A stretch of 64,000 nucleotides of DNA from Streptomyces angustmyceticus (GCF_019933235.1 NZ_CP082945.1:5989501-6053500); one strand, 5' to 3'; positions 27,169 through 36,492 are shown, counted from the first letter of the stretch. Numbers and translations: made by a program. Notes: generated by a model from the letters alone, not told the origin.

Positions 27169-27579
27169 TCAGGCGCTGGCCGGGCGGGGCGGGCCGCGGC
27201 GCCGTACGCAGTGCACGAGGAGGGGGAGCGGGCGGGCCGGCGGCAGCGGGTGCAGCGGGCGGATCCGCCGGCGGGGCGGGGCGGGGGCGGCGGTGCGCTC
27301 CGCCGCCGCGGTGCGCAGGGAGCGGAAGCCGCCGGCCGCGGCGGCGCGCAGCACGGCGTCGAGGGCGGCATCGCCACGGTGCAGCCAGGCCGCGGCGAAG
27401 ACGCCGGCGCAGACGGCCGCGACCGGAGCGGGCGGCAACGGGACGCGGGAGAGCAGGACATGGGAGGTCGCGGACAGGGTGGTGCACAGCACGGTGAACA
27501 GTGCCGCGCGCACCGCCCTGAGCTGGACCCCCGGCGCGGCCGCCGGCCGGGTCCCGGGGCGTCCTCCCCTCGCCTGCAT
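27169..27579 (-). CDS. Small membrane protein, internally deleted paralogue
   Basis: About 136 residues. It matches the protein at 28650-29327 at both ends: LRAVRAALFTVLCTTLSATS (versus LRALRAALFTALCVTLSSAS) and the C-terminal RPLPLLVHCVRRRGPP. Roughly 83 residues of the middle, including two membrane segments and two cysteines, are missing, with the frame kept. One hydrophobic hairpin remains. The start is uncertain: ATG 27579 has no good ribosome site. It lies just upstream of DsbA-like copy 1, as its paralogue lies upstream of copy 2. It may be a decaying duplicate; function unknown. Confidence 0.55.
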   Translation of the reverse strand: MQARGGRPGTRPAAAPGVQLRAVRAALFTVLCTTLSATSHVLLSRVPLPPAPVAAVCAGVFAAAWLHRGDAALDAVLRAAAAGGFRSLRTAAAERTAAPAPPRRRIRPLHPLPPARPLPLLVHCVRRRGPPRPASA

Positions 27580-27701
27580 GGGCGGGAGTCTGCCATGTGC
27601 ACGGCATGCGCCCGGGTCAAGATTTGGCATCGGCCGGCGTGCACGGAGCACGCCGGCCGCGGGGACGGCACGCGGCCCGGCCGGTGGCCGGGCCGCCCGC
27701 A

Positions 27702-28550
27702 TCACTTCTTCAGTGCCTTGTCCACCATGGAGTTGAAGGCGGCGGGGCTGGACGGCGCCACCTTGCCCTGCGGGCTGTCCGTGCCCAGCACCGTGTCATT
27801 GAGCTTGATCGTCGGAGTGCTGGTGACGTCCTTGACCGCGCTGAAGGCGTCGGACATCTCCAGCGCCCACCGGTCGTACGTGCCGGACTTGACGGCCTTC
27901 TGGAAGGCCGCGTTGCCCTTGAGCGCCGGGACGGTGTCGGCGACCTTGATCAGGTAGCTGTCGTCGGCGAACTTGTCCGGGCCGGTCTCGTCCGGGTGGA
28001 ACTCCTTGGAGTACAGCGCGTACTTGTACTTCAAGAAGGCGTCCGGGCTGACGTTCAGGGCCGCGCCCAGCGCGCTCAGCGCCTCCTTGGAGCCGGTGCC
28101 CTTGAGGTTGGCGTCCAGGAACGTGCCCAGGTGGTAGGACGCCTTGTACTTGCCGTCCTTGATGTCCTTCTCGACGGTGGCCCCGACGTTCTGCTCGAAG
28201 GCGGCGCAGCCCGGGCAGCGCGGGTCCTCGAAGAGGTTCAGGGTGTTCTTGGCGTCCTTCTTGCCGACGACGACGGTGGTGCCGTTCTTGCCGCTGGTGT
28301 TCTGCGGCTTGACCAGCGGGGCCTTCGCGGCCTTCGCCCAGTCGCCGCTGCCCCCGCTGCCGGCCGAGCTGCCGCTGTCCATGTTCGAGACCGCCACCCC
28401 GATGCCGCCGGCGATCGCCAGGACGCCGACGATGGCGCCGCCGACGATCAGCTGCCGGCGGATCCGGTCCTTCTTCGCCTGCCGCTCGCGTTCGGCGCGC
28501 AGCCGCTCGCGGGCTGCCTGCTTGTTGGCCTGGTTGTTGCGGTTGCTCAT
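27702..28550 (-). CDS. Membrane-anchored DsbA-like thioredoxin protein (copy 2)
   Basis: A 282-residue paralogue of the protein at 26184-27122. Its N-terminus, MSNRNNQANKQAARERLRAE, is nearly the same, followed by a membrane helix (about 35-52), a Ser/Gly linker and the thioredoxin domain. The active site is C-P-G-C in LFEDPRCPGCAAFEQ near 107; the cis-Pro loop is TSTPTIKLND. GGAGCAGGAA precedes the ATG. The CPGC/CPAC difference from copy 1 implies a different redox potential. It is transcribed after the membrane protein at 28650-29327, about 100 bases apart. Confidence 0.88.
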   Translation of the reverse strand: MSNRNNQANKQAARERLRAERERQAKKDRIRRQLIVGGAIVGVLAIAGGIGVAVSNMDSGSSAGSGGSGDWAKAAKAPLVKPQNTSGKNGTTVVVGKKDAKNTLNLFEDPRCPGCAAFEQNVGATVEKDIKDGKYKASYHLGTFLDANLKGTGSKEALSALGAALNVSPDAFLKYKYALYSKEFHPDETGPDKFADDSYLIKVADTVPALKGNAAFQKAVKSGTYDRWALEMSDAFSAVKDVTSTPTIKLNDTVLGTDSPQGKVAPSSPAAFNSMVDKALKK

Positions 28551-28649
28551 GACTGTTCCTGCTCCGTGAAAGGTCCGTGGGACGTCGGGTGCGTGCTGAG
28601 GAGGGCGTACGCGCGCGGTGCGGGCGTACGCGGCCGCGTGGCCGAGGGC

Positions 28650-29327
28650 TCAGGCGGCGAGCACGCAGGGCGGCCCGCGGCGCACGACGCAGTGCACCAG
28701 CAGGGGGAGCGGGCGGGCCCGGCGCCCGGACCGGCCGGGTGCGGGCGCGGGGCGGCGGGGTGCGGTGGCGGCGGCGACGACCGCGACGGCGATCAGCAGC
28801 GGGCGGAAGGCGAAGCCCGCCACCGCGCCCAGCAGCCGGCCCAGCGCGGCCTCGCCGCGGCGCAGCCAGCCCGCCGCCAGCAGCGCGGTGCACACATGCG
28901 CCACGAGCAGCACCAGCCAGGCGGCCACCGGGGCCGGGTCCTCGTGGGAGAGCCGTGCCAGCGGTGAGCCGACGGGGTCGCCGCCGCACAGCAGGTCCAC
29001 GCCCAGCGAGCGCAGCGGGCCGGCGACCGGGCCGCCGGCCTCCCCGTAACAGGTGTGCTGTCCCAGGCTGAAGACCAGGTCGGCGGCGAGCTCCAGGGGG
29101 ACCAGCAGCGCCGCGATCCGCCAGAAGCCGCGCTCGTGGCCGGCCAGCGCGTAGGCGAGGGCGAAGACGGCGGCACCGATCCCGGCGACGGTGGTCAGCG
29201 GCAGCGGCATACGGGACAGCAGCACGTGCGACGCCGAGGACAGCGTCACGCACAGCGCCGTGAAGAGCGCCGCGCGCAGTGCCCGCAGGTGTGCCGCCGA
29301 GATGTCCATTGCCGCCGAGTGTGCCAT
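28650..29327 (-). CDS. Multi-pass membrane protein of unknown function, partner of DsbA-like copy 2
   Basis: About 225 residues with four to five hydrophobic segments. Cysteines fall in two probable loops (QHTCYGEAGG, DLLCGGDPVG), within a helix (VAHVCTALL) and at the C-terminus (LLVHCVVRRGPPC). I do not recognise a named family. Lying directly upstream of a thioredoxin-fold protein, and duplicated together with it, suggests a shared job, possibly redox or export, but that is inference. ATG 29327 is chosen over ATG 29372 and 29309; none has a clear Shine-Dalgarno. Confidence 0.65.
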   Translation of the reverse strand: MAHSAAMDISAAHLRALRAALFTALCVTLSSASHVLLSRMPLPLTTVAGIGAAVFALAYALAGHERGFWRIAALLVPLELAADLVFSLGQHTCYGEAGGPVAGPLRSLGVDLLCGGDPVGSPLARLSHEDPAPVAAWLVLLVAHVCTALLAAGWLRRGEAALGRLLGAVAGFAFRPLLIAVAVVAAATAPRRPAPAPGRSGRRARPLPLLVHCVVRRGPPCVLAA

Positions 29328-29361
29328 GCGGCGGGATAAGCGGCGGCTAAGGGGTTCCGGA

Positions 29362-29394
29362 GCCGTACGCACCGCTTCACGCGGTGCGTACGGC
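29362..29394 (-). terminator. Terminator after the DUF2252 gene
   Basis: Perfect 14-bp stem (29362-29375 with 29381-29394), loop TTCAC, 26 bases past the stop of the minus-strand DUF2252 gene and before the next minus-strand gene. Confidence 0.8.
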
Positions 29395-29420
29395 GCACGT
29401 CGGAAGCCGTCCCGGCGCCC

Positions 29421-30779
29421 CTACAGGCCCGGGATCCGGCCGTTGCGGAAGAGGTCCACGAAGATCTGGTGGTCGGCGCGGGCGCGAGCGCCGTAGGAGT
29501 GCGCGAAGTCCACCAGGAGGGACGCGAAGCCGTCCTCGTCGGCCGCGATGGCCGCGTCGATGGCCCGCTCCGTCGAGAACGGCACCAGCGAGTGGCCGCT
29601 CTCGTCGTCCGCGGCGCCGTGCATGGTCGCGGTGGCCCGGCCCAGGTCGGCGACGACGGCGGCGATCTCCTCCGGGTCGTCGATGTCCGACCAGTCCAGG
29701 TCGACGGCGTACGGCGAGATCTCGGCGACCAGCTGGCCGGCCCCGTCGAGTTCGGTCCAGCCCAGCCACGGGTCGGCGTGGTCCTGCAGGGCGCGCTGCG
29801 AGATCACCGTGCGGTGGCCCTCGTGCTGGAAGTAGCCGCGGACCGCGGGGTCGGTGATGTGCCGCGAGACGGCCGGGGTCTGGGCCTGCTTCATGTAGAT
29901 CACGACGTCGTTCTCCAGGGCGTCGCTGTTGCCCTCCAGCAGGATGTTGTACGAGGGCAGGCCGGCCGAGCCGATGCCGATGCCGCGGCGGCCCACCACG
30001 TCCTTGACGCGGTAGGAGTCCGGGCGGTCCAGGCTCGACTCCGGCAGCGTCTCCAGATAGCCGTCGAAGGCGGCGAGGACCTTGTAGCGGGTCGCCGCGT
30101 CCAGCTCGACGCTGCCGCCGCCCGGCGCGAACCGCCGCTCGAAGTCGCGGATCTCCGTCATGGAGTCCAGCAGCCCGAACCGGGTCAGCGAGCGGGCGTC
30201 GCGCAGCGCGCCCAGCAGCGGCCCCTCCGCGGTGTCGAGCGTGAAGGGCGGCAGCTCGTCCCGGTCGGAGCTCTTGGTTCCCGAGGCGAGGGCGTGGATG
30301 CGCTCCCGGTAGGCGGCGGCGTAGGTGCGCACCAGGTCGGTGATCTGCTTGTCGCTGAGCGCCTTGGCGTAGCCGATCAGCGCCACCGAGGCGGCGAACC
30401 GCTTGAGGTCCCAGGTGAAGGGCCCGACGTACGCCTCGTCGAAGTCGTTGACGTTGAAGATCAGCCGGCCCGTGGAGTCCATGTAGGTGCCGAAGTTCTC
30501 GGCGTGCAGATCGCCGTGGATCCACACCCGGCCGGTCCGTTCGTCCAGATACGGGCCGCTGTCCCTGCCGCCGTCCTCCTGGGCGGCGTCCAGGTCCCGG
30601 TAGAACAGACAGGCCGTGCCCCGGTAGAAGGCGAAGGCGGAGGCGGCCATCTTCCGGAACTTCACACGGAAGGCCGCGGGGTCGGCGGCGAGCAGCTCCC
30701 CGAAGGCGGTGTCGAAGACGGCGAGGATCTCCTCGCCGCGCTGCTCGGCGTCCTGCGCCGGGGCGTGCTGGGACGGCAT
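29421..30779 (-). CDS. DUF2252 family protein, kinase-like fold
   Basis: A 452-residue soluble protein of the DUF2252 family. RVWIHGDLHAENFGTY near residue 88 and FNVNDFDEAYVGPFTWDLKR near 107 resemble the catalytic loop (HGDLHxxN) and DFD metal motif of aminoglycoside-phosphotransferase-type kinases. No glycine-rich N-lobe is obvious, so the phosphate donor and substrate are unknown. ATG 30779; the upstream AGGAGGCACCCAGCG gives a strong ribosome site. Divergent from dnaE across 232 bases. Streptomycetes usually have several paralogues. Confidence 0.85.
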   Translation of the reverse strand: MPSQHAPAQDAEQRGEEILAVFDTAFGELLAADPAAFRVKFRKMAASAFAFYRGTACLFYRDLDAAQEDGGRDSGPYLDERTGRVWIHGDLHAENFGTYMDSTGRLIFNVNDFDEAYVGPFTWDLKRFAASVALIGYAKALSDKQITDLVRTYAAAYRERIHALASGTKSSDRDELPPFTLDTAEGPLLGALRDARSLTRFGLLDSMTEIRDFERRFAPGGGSVELDAATRYKVLAAFDGYLETLPESSLDRPDSYRVKDVVGRRGIGIGSAGLPSYNILLEGNSDALENDVVIYMKQAQTPAVSRHITDPAVRGYFQHEGHRTVISQRALQDHADPWLGWTELDGAGQLVAEISPYAVDLDWSDIDDPEEIAAVVADLGRATATMHGAADDESGHSLVPFSTERAIDAAIAADEDGFASLLVDFAHSYGARARADHQIFVDLFRNGRIPGL

Positions 30780-31011
30780 CGCTGGGTGCCTCCTGAGGGT
30801 GCGGAAGGGGTACGGGGAACCGTGGCGGAGCCCGTCGCGGATCTGCCACTGACAACGCGCGAGGCTACTCGTCGGTGCCCGCCGGTTGTCAGTCAGGAGT
30901 CGTAGACTTCGAGACCGTCATCCATCCGTCGCCGGCCGTCCCCGCGTGGTCCGACCGCCGCCCCCCGCCGAGGCGCTCTGCGCCGCTCCGTACCTCTGGA
31001 GGTCCTCCGCC

Positions 31012-34000
31012 GTGGCAGCCTCGTCCAGGCCCCCCTTCACGCACCTGCATGTCCACACCCAGTACTCCCTGCTGGACGGTGCGGCGCGGCTGTCGGACAT
31101 GTTCAAGGCGTGCAACGAGATGGACATGACGCATATCGCCATGTCCGACCACGGCAACCTCCACGGCGCCTACGACTTCTTCCACTCCGCGCAGAAGGCC
31201 GGGGTGACGCCGATCATCGGCATCGAGGCGTACGTGGCGCCCGAGTCGCGGCGCAACAAGCGCAAGGTCCAGTGGGGCCAGCCGCACCAGAAGCGCGACG
31301 ACGTCTCGGGTTCGGGTGGTTACACCCACAAGACGATCTGGGCGGCGGACAAGACCGGTCTGCACAACCTCTTCCGGCTGTCCTCGGACGCCTACGCCGA
31401 GGGCTGGCTGCAGAAGTGGCCGCGGATGGACAAGGAGACCATCGCCCAGTGGTCCGAGGGCCTGATCGCCTCCACCGGCTGCCCCTCGGGCGAGCTGCAG
31501 ACCCGGCTGCGGCTCGGCCAGTTCGACGAGGCGCTGAAGTCCGCCTCCGAGTACCAGGACATCTTCGGCAAGGACCGGTACTTCCTGGAGCTGATGGACC
31601 ACGGCATCGAGATCGAACGCCGGGTCCGCGACGGACTGCTGGAGATCGGCAAGAAGCTCGGCATCCCGCCGCTGGTCACCAACGACTCGCACTACACCTA
31701 CGCCCACGAGTCCACGGCGCACGACGCCCTGCTGTGCATCCAGACCGGCAAGAACCTCTCCGACCCGGACCGCTTCCGCTTCGACGGCACCGGCTACTAC
31801 CTCAAGTCCACCGACGAGATGTACGCCATCGACTCCTCGGACGCCTGGCAGCAGGGCTGCGCCAACACCTTCCTGGTGGCCGAGCAGATCGACACCAGCG
31901 GGATGTTCGAGAAGCGCGACCTGATGCCGAAGTTCGACATCCCGGAGGGCTTCACCGAGGTCACCTGGTTCCAGGAGGAGGTCCGGGCCGGCATGCAGCG
32001 CCGCTTCCCGGACGGGGTCCCCGAGGACCGGCAGAAGCAGGCCGAGTACGAGATGGACATCATCATCCAGATGGGGTTCCCCGGCTACTTCCTCGTCGTC
32101 GCGGACTTCATCATGTGGGCCAAGAACAACGGCATCGCGGTCGGCCCCGGCCGTGGCTCCGCGGCCGGCTCGATCGTGGCGTACGCGATGGGCATCACCG
32201 ACCTCGACCCGATCACCCACGGACTGATCTTCGAGCGGTTCCTCAACCCCGAGCGCGTCTCCATGCCCGATGTCGACATCGACTTCGACGAGCGCAGGCG
32301 CGTCGAGGTCATCCGGTACGTCACGGAGAAGTACGGAGCCGACAAGGTCGCCATGATCGGCACCTACGGCAAGATCAAGGCCAAGAACGCCATCAAGGAC
32401 GCCGCGCGCGTCCTGGGCTACCCGTACGCGATGGGCGACCGCCTCACCAAGGCCATGCCCGCCGACGTCCTCGGCAAGGGCATCGACCTCAGCGGCATCA
32501 CCGACCCCAAGCACCCGCGCTACAGCGAGGCGGGCGAGATCCGGGGGATGTACGAGAACGAACCGGACGTGAAGAAGGTCATCGACACCGCCAAGGGTGT
32601 CGAGGGCCTGGTCCGGCAGATGGGTGTGCACGCCGCCGGCGTGATCATGTCCAGCGAGCCGATCGTCGATCACGCCCCGGTCTGGGTGCGGCACACCGAC
32701 AACGTCACCATCACACAGTGGGACTACCCCCAGTGCGAGTCGCTGGGCCTGCTCAAGATGGACTTCCTGGGCCTGCGCAACCTCACCATCATGGACGACG
32801 CCGTCAAGATGGTGCGGAAGAACAAGGGCGTCGAGCTGGAGATGCTCACCGTCCCGCTGGACGACCCCAAGACCTACGAAATGCTCTGCCGCGGTGACAC
32901 GCTCGGCGTCTTCCAGTTCGACGGCGGCCCGATGCGCTCGCTGCTGCGGCTGATGAAGCCCGACAACTTCGAGGACATTTCCGCCGTCTCGGCGCTGTAC
33001 CGCCCCGGCCCCATGGGCATGGACTCGCACACCAACTACGCGCTGCGCAAGAACGGCCTCCAGGAGATCACCCCGATCCACCCGGAGCTGGAGGAGCCCC
33101 TCAAGGAGGTCCTCGGCCTCACCCACGGCCTCATCGTGTACCAGGAGCAGGTGCAGAAGGCCGCCCAGATCATCGCCGGGTACTCCCTCGGCGAGGCCGA
33201 CATCCTCCGCCGCGTCATGGGCAAGAAGAAGCCCGAGGAGCTGGCGAAGAACTTCGTGCTCTTCCAGGAGGGCGCCCGCAAGAACGGCTTCTCCGACCAG
33301 GCCATCCAGGCCCTGTGGGATGTCCTGGTCCCGTTCGCCGGCTACGCCTTCAACAAGGCGCACTCCTCCGCGTACGGCCTGGTCACCTACTGGACCGCCT
33401 ACCTCAAGGCCAACTACCCGGCCGAGTACATGTCCGCGCTGCTGACCTCGGTGCGCGACGACAAGGACAAGTCGGCGGTCTATCTGAACGAGTGCCGGCG
33501 CATGGGCATCAAGGTGCTGCCGCCGAACGTCAACGAGTCCGAGGCCAACTTCGCCGCCCAGGGCGACGACGTGATCCTCTTCGGCCTCACCGCGGTCCGC
33601 AACGTCGGCCAGAACGTCGTCGACTCGATCATCCGCTGCCGCAAGGCGAAGGGGAAGTACTCCTCCTTCCCCGACTACCTCGACAAGGTCGACGCGGTCG
33701 TCTGCAACAAGCGCACCACGGAATCACTGATCAAGGCCGGCGCCTTCGACGAGATGGGCCACACCCGCAAGGGCCTGACGGCGCACTACGAACCGATGAT
33801 CGACAACGTCGTCCAGGTCAAGCGCAAGGAGGCCGAGGGACAGTTCGACCTCTTCGGCGGCATGGGCGACGCCGGCGACGGCGCTTCCGAGGGCCCCGGC
33901 TTCGGGCTGGACGTGGAGTTCTCGGACGTCGAGTGGGACAAGACCTACCTCCTCGCCCAGGAGCGCGAGATGCTCGGTCTCTACGTCTCCGACCATCCGC

Positions 34001-34569
34001 TCTTCGGCCTGGAGCACGTGCTCTCCGACAAGGCCGACGCGGCCATCGCCCAGCTGACCGGCGGCGACTACTCCGACGGCTCGATCGTCACCATCGGCGG
34101 CATCATCTCCGGGCTGCAGCGCAAGATGACCAAGCAGGGCAACGCCTGGGCGATCGCCACCGTCGAGGACCTGGCCGGCTCCATCGACTGCATGTTCTTC
34201 CCTGCGACCTACCAGCTGGTGTCCACCCAACTCGTCGAGGACACCGTGGTCTTCGTCAAGGGCCGCCTCGACAAGCGGGAGGACATCCCGCGGCTGGTGG
34301 CCATGGAGATGATGGTCCCCGACCTCTCGGAGGCCGGTACCAACGCCCCCGTGACGATCACCATCCCGACGGTCAAGGTCACCCCGCCGATGGTCGAGAA
34401 GCTCGGCGAGGTGCTCAGCAGCCACCGCGGCTCCACCGAGGTGCGGATCAAGCTCCAGGGCGCACGCAAGACGACCGTGCTACGGCTGGACCGGCACCGG
34501 GTCACGCCCGACCCGTCGCTGTTCGGCGACCTGAAGGTGCTGCTCGGCCCGTCCTGCCTGGCGGGCTGA
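31012..34569 (+). CDS. dnaE: DNA polymerase III alpha subunit DnaE (DnaE1 type)
   Basis: Main replicative polymerase, about 1185 residues. GTG 31012 has GGAGG (30998-31002) 9 bases upstream and puts the PHP-domain motif HLHVHTQYSLLDG at residues 11-23. The C-family polymerase core shows GPGRGSAAGSIVAYAMG near 378 and the catalytic aspartates of PDVDIDFD at 420, 422 and 424. The helix-hairpin-helix region follows, then an OB domain (GSIVTIGGIISGLQRKMTKQ near 1030). The PHP active site looks intact (HxHxH at 11-15), so it may proofread, as in mycobacterial DnaE1. Followed by a terminator hairpin. Confidence 0.97.
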   Translation: MAASSRPPFTHLHVHTQYSLLDGAARLSDMFKACNEMDMTHIAMSDHGNLHGAYDFFHSAQKAGVTPIIGIEAYVAPESRRNKRKVQWGQPHQKRDDVSGSGGYTHKTIWAADKTGLHNLFRLSSDAYAEGWLQKWPRMDKETIAQWSEGLIASTGCPSGELQTRLRLGQFDEALKSASEYQDIFGKDRYFLELMDHGIEIERRVRDGLLEIGKKLGIPPLVTNDSHYTYAHESTAHDALLCIQTGKNLSDPDRFRFDGTGYYLKSTDEMYAIDSSDAWQQGCANTFLVAEQIDTSGMFEKRDLMPKFDIPEGFTEVTWFQEEVRAGMQRRFPDGVPEDRQKQAEYEMDIIIQMGFPGYFLVVADFIMWAKNNGIAVGPGRGSAAGSIVAYAMGITDLDPITHGLIFERFLNPERVSMPDVDIDFDERRRVEVIRYVTEKYGADKVAMIGTYGKIKAKNAIKDAARVLGYPYAMGDRLTKAMPADVLGKGIDLSGITDPKHPRYSEAGEIRGMYENEPDVKKVIDTAKGVEGLVRQMGVHAAGVIMSSEPIVDHAPVWVRHTDNVTITQWDYPQCESLGLLKMDFLGLRNLTIMDDAVKMVRKNKGVELEMLTVPLDDPKTYEMLCRGDTLGVFQFDGGPMRSLLRLMKPDNFEDISAVSALYRPGPMGMDSHTNYALRKNGLQEITPIHPELEEPLKEVLGLTHGLIVYQEQVQKAAQIIAGYSLGEADILRRVMGKKKPEELAKNFVLFQEGARKNGFSDQAIQALWDVLVPFAGYAFNKAHSSAYGLVTYWTAYLKANYPAEYMSALLTSVRDDKDKSAVYLNECRRMGIKVLPPNVNESEANFAAQGDDVILFGLTAVRNVGQNVVDSIIRCRKAKGKYSSFPDYLDKVDAVVCNKRTTESLIKAGAFDEMGHTRKGLTAHYEPMIDNVVQVKRKEAEGQFDLFGGMGDAGDGASEGPGFGLDVEFSDVEWDKTYLLAQEREMLGLYVSDHPLFGLEHVLSDKADAAIAQLTGGDYSDGSIVTIGGIISGLQRKMTKQGNAWAIATVEDLAGSIDCMFFPATYQLVSTQLVEDTVVFVKGRLDKREDIPRLVAMEMMVPDLSEAGTNAPVTITIPTVKVTPPMVEKLGEVLSSHRGSTEVRIKLQGARKTTVLRLDRHRVTPDPSLFGDLKVLLGPSCLAG

Positions 34570-34597
34570 CCCGCCGGCGCCCGGCCCTTTCAGCCCC

Positions 34598-34628
34598 GAG
34601 GGGCGCGTCCGCCGCGGACGCGCCCCTC
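34598..34628. terminator. Bidirectional-type terminator after dnaE
   Basis: A 13-bp perfect stem, GAGGGGCGCGTCC (34598-34610) with GGACGCGCCCCTC (34616-34628), loop GCCGC. It lies 29 bases past the dnaE stop and 20 bases past the end of the convergent small gene. Confidence 0.85.
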
Positions 34629-34647
34629 AACCTCTGTTCGGCGTGGA

Positions 34648-34827
34648 TCAGTTGTGACCGAAGCGCCGCTGGTGCTTACGCGCAACATCCGCCGGGCTGC
34701 CCTGCGCCTGCGACCGCGACTGGGACTGTGCTTCCAGGCTCGCCTTCTGGGCCTCCTGCTGGCCGCGTTCGGCCGCGGATGCCGTCTTCTGCTGCTGACT
34801 GCGGTCCTGCTTCTTGTCCTTGGCCAT
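34648..34827 (-). CDS. Small Gln/Lys-rich hydrophilic protein
   Basis: A 59-residue protein beginning MAKDKKQDRSQQQKTAS, with GGAGG 8 bases before the ATG at 34827 on the minus strand. It has no cysteine and no hydrophobic segment; it is low-complexity Gln/Ala/Ser/Arg with a basic C-terminus (HQRRFGHN). Probably disordered. The strong ribosome site and its isolation between terminators argue that it is a real gene. No function can be assigned. Confidence 0.6.
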   Translation of the reverse strand: MAKDKKQDRSQQQKTASAAERGQQEAQKASLEAQSQSRSQAQGSPADVARKHQRRFGHN

Positions 34828-35100
34828 GATCGTGCCTCCTGAGGGGGAATCCGGGATCGGGGCCGGAACCAGACTTACACGCGGGACAGAGCGCTGCATT
34901 TCGGGCAATTACCCTGTGTGAAGCGCGTGATCACGCGCTGTACTCACGATCCCCGCCGAATCCGCCACGCCGATGATCGAGTTCGGGCAGATAACGCCCG
35001 GTAGGGTCGGGCAGACTCGACGCACAGCCGAAGAGAACTCGTGCCACGCGCCGAGCCGGGGGGCGACCGGACATCAGCACCTCAGGGAAGAGGGTGGATC

Positions 35101-36408
35101 GTGGATCGCTGCGTCGTCCTGGTGGACGCCGGGTATTTGCTCGGTGCCGCGGCGAGCCTGCTCGCCGGAGAGCCCGCCCGTTCCCGGATCACGGTGGATC
35201 ACGCCGCCCTCATCCAGGGCCTGCGCCAGCGTGCCGAGGCGGACACCGAGCGGCCGCTGCTGCGGATCTACTGGTTCGACGGCGCGCCCGACCGCGTCCC
35301 GCAGCCCGAACACCGCCGGCTGCGGGTGATGCCCCGGGTCACCGTCCGGCTGGGCGCTCTCACCCGCAGTGACGGGCGCTGGGCGCAGAAGGGCGTGGAC
35401 GCCGCGATGCACGCCGAGCTGACCGAACTCGCCCGTAACCGCGCCTGCTCCGACATCGTCCTGGTCACCGGCGACGGCGACCTCCTGCCCGGCCTGATGT
35501 CGGCGAAGGAGCACGGCGTCGCGGTTCACCTGTGGGCAGTCCAGGCCGCGGACGGCGACTACAACCAGTCCGAGGACCTGGTCGCCGAGGCCGACGAGCG
35601 GCGGGTGCTGGACCGGACCTGGATCACCCGCGCGGTCCGCGCCAAGGAACTCGGCGGCCCCTGCGCGCCACCGCCGGTGCCGCGCCCCGAGATCGCCGCG
35701 ATCCTCTCCGCCCCGCTGCCCGAGTCCGCGGTCGCGGCCGCCGCCGCGGCCGCCGCCGCGTCCGGCCCCGAAGCCGCCGAGCACGCCCACGAGCACAACG
35801 GCGTGGGCGGCGTCTCCCGGCCGCCGGCCGGCACCCAGGGCGCGCCGGCCGCCGGGGACGACGCCGGCGCGGCGGGATCCCGGGGCGTCCCCACCCCCAA
35901 GGACCTGGCCGGGCTCGGCCGGGCCCATGCCGCGGGCCAGGCGGCCGCCGCCACCGGCGGCTCCGCCCCGCAGGCCCCGGCGGCCGGCGCCACCCTGCGC
36001 TGGTCGTCCGACAAGGGCTGGGTCGAGCGCGGCGGCCCGGTCGGCGAGCCCTCCGAGACCGCGGTCCTGCCCACCCTCGCCCAGCTCACCAGCGCCGAGC
36101 AGCGCTGGGCCGACCGCGAGGAGGACATCACCGCCGTCAGCGGGGACCCCTTCGAAGTCGGCCAGGTCTTCGCCCGCCGCTGGACCGACCGGCTCTCCGA
36201 CACCACCCACCTCCAGCAGCTGTCCACGGAGTACCCGCGCATCCCGCACCGCATCGACGGTGAACTGCTGCGCTACGCCGCCCGGTTCGGGCTGCTGGCC
36301 CACAAGGACGACCAGATCGACGAGCACGACCGCTACGCGATCCGGGCCGGATTCTGGCGCGAGGTGGACCTGCGCACGGCCGCCGAGCACGCCCCGGCCG
36401 GGGACTGA
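35101..36408 (+). CDS. NYN-domain (PIN-like) protein
   Basis: A 435-residue protein whose N-terminal 170 residues form a NYN/LabA-type domain related to PIN nucleases: VVLVDAGYLLG at 5-15 with acidic D9, then KGVDAAMHAELTEL near 99 and DIVLVTGDGDLLPGL near 118 supply the usual acidic cluster. A Pro/Ala/Gly-rich linker (about 200-320) follows, then a C-terminal domain (VLPTLAQLTSAEQRW to the end) with a FARRW...RIPHRIDGELLRYAARFG segment. Likely an RNase or RNA-binding regulator. GTG 35101 follows GAAGAGGG and starts at the first strand; a start at 35041 would only add a disordered leader. Confidence 0.82.
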   Translation: MDRCVVLVDAGYLLGAAASLLAGEPARSRITVDHAALIQGLRQRAEADTERPLLRIYWFDGAPDRVPQPEHRRLRVMPRVTVRLGALTRSDGRWAQKGVDAAMHAELTELARNRACSDIVLVTGDGDLLPGLMSAKEHGVAVHLWAVQAADGDYNQSEDLVAEADERRVLDRTWITRAVRAKELGGPCAPPPVPRPEIAAILSAPLPESAVAAAAAAAAASGPEAAEHAHEHNGVGGVSRPPAGTQGAPAAGDDAGAAGSRGVPTPKDLAGLGRAHAAGQAAAATGGSAPQAPAAGATLRWSSDKGWVERGGPVGEPSETAVLPTLAQLTSAEQRWADREEDITAVSGDPFEVGQVFARRWTDRLSDTTHLQQLSTEYPRIPHRIDGELLRYAARFGLLAHKDDQIDEHDRYAIRAGFWREVDLRTAAEHAPAGD

Positions 36409-36492
36409 CCGGCCCGGCGGCACCCCGCCCCGGCCCGCCCGCCGGAGCCCCGCGGCCCGGAGGCGGCCCGGGGACGCGTACCCTCATAGCTC

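Noticed and set aside
27507..27579. The DsbA-adjacent short membrane gene as a frameshifted pseudogene
   Set aside because: The missing segment is removed in frame and both ends still match the paralogue, so it can encode a stable shorter protein. It is listed as a CDS with reduced confidence.
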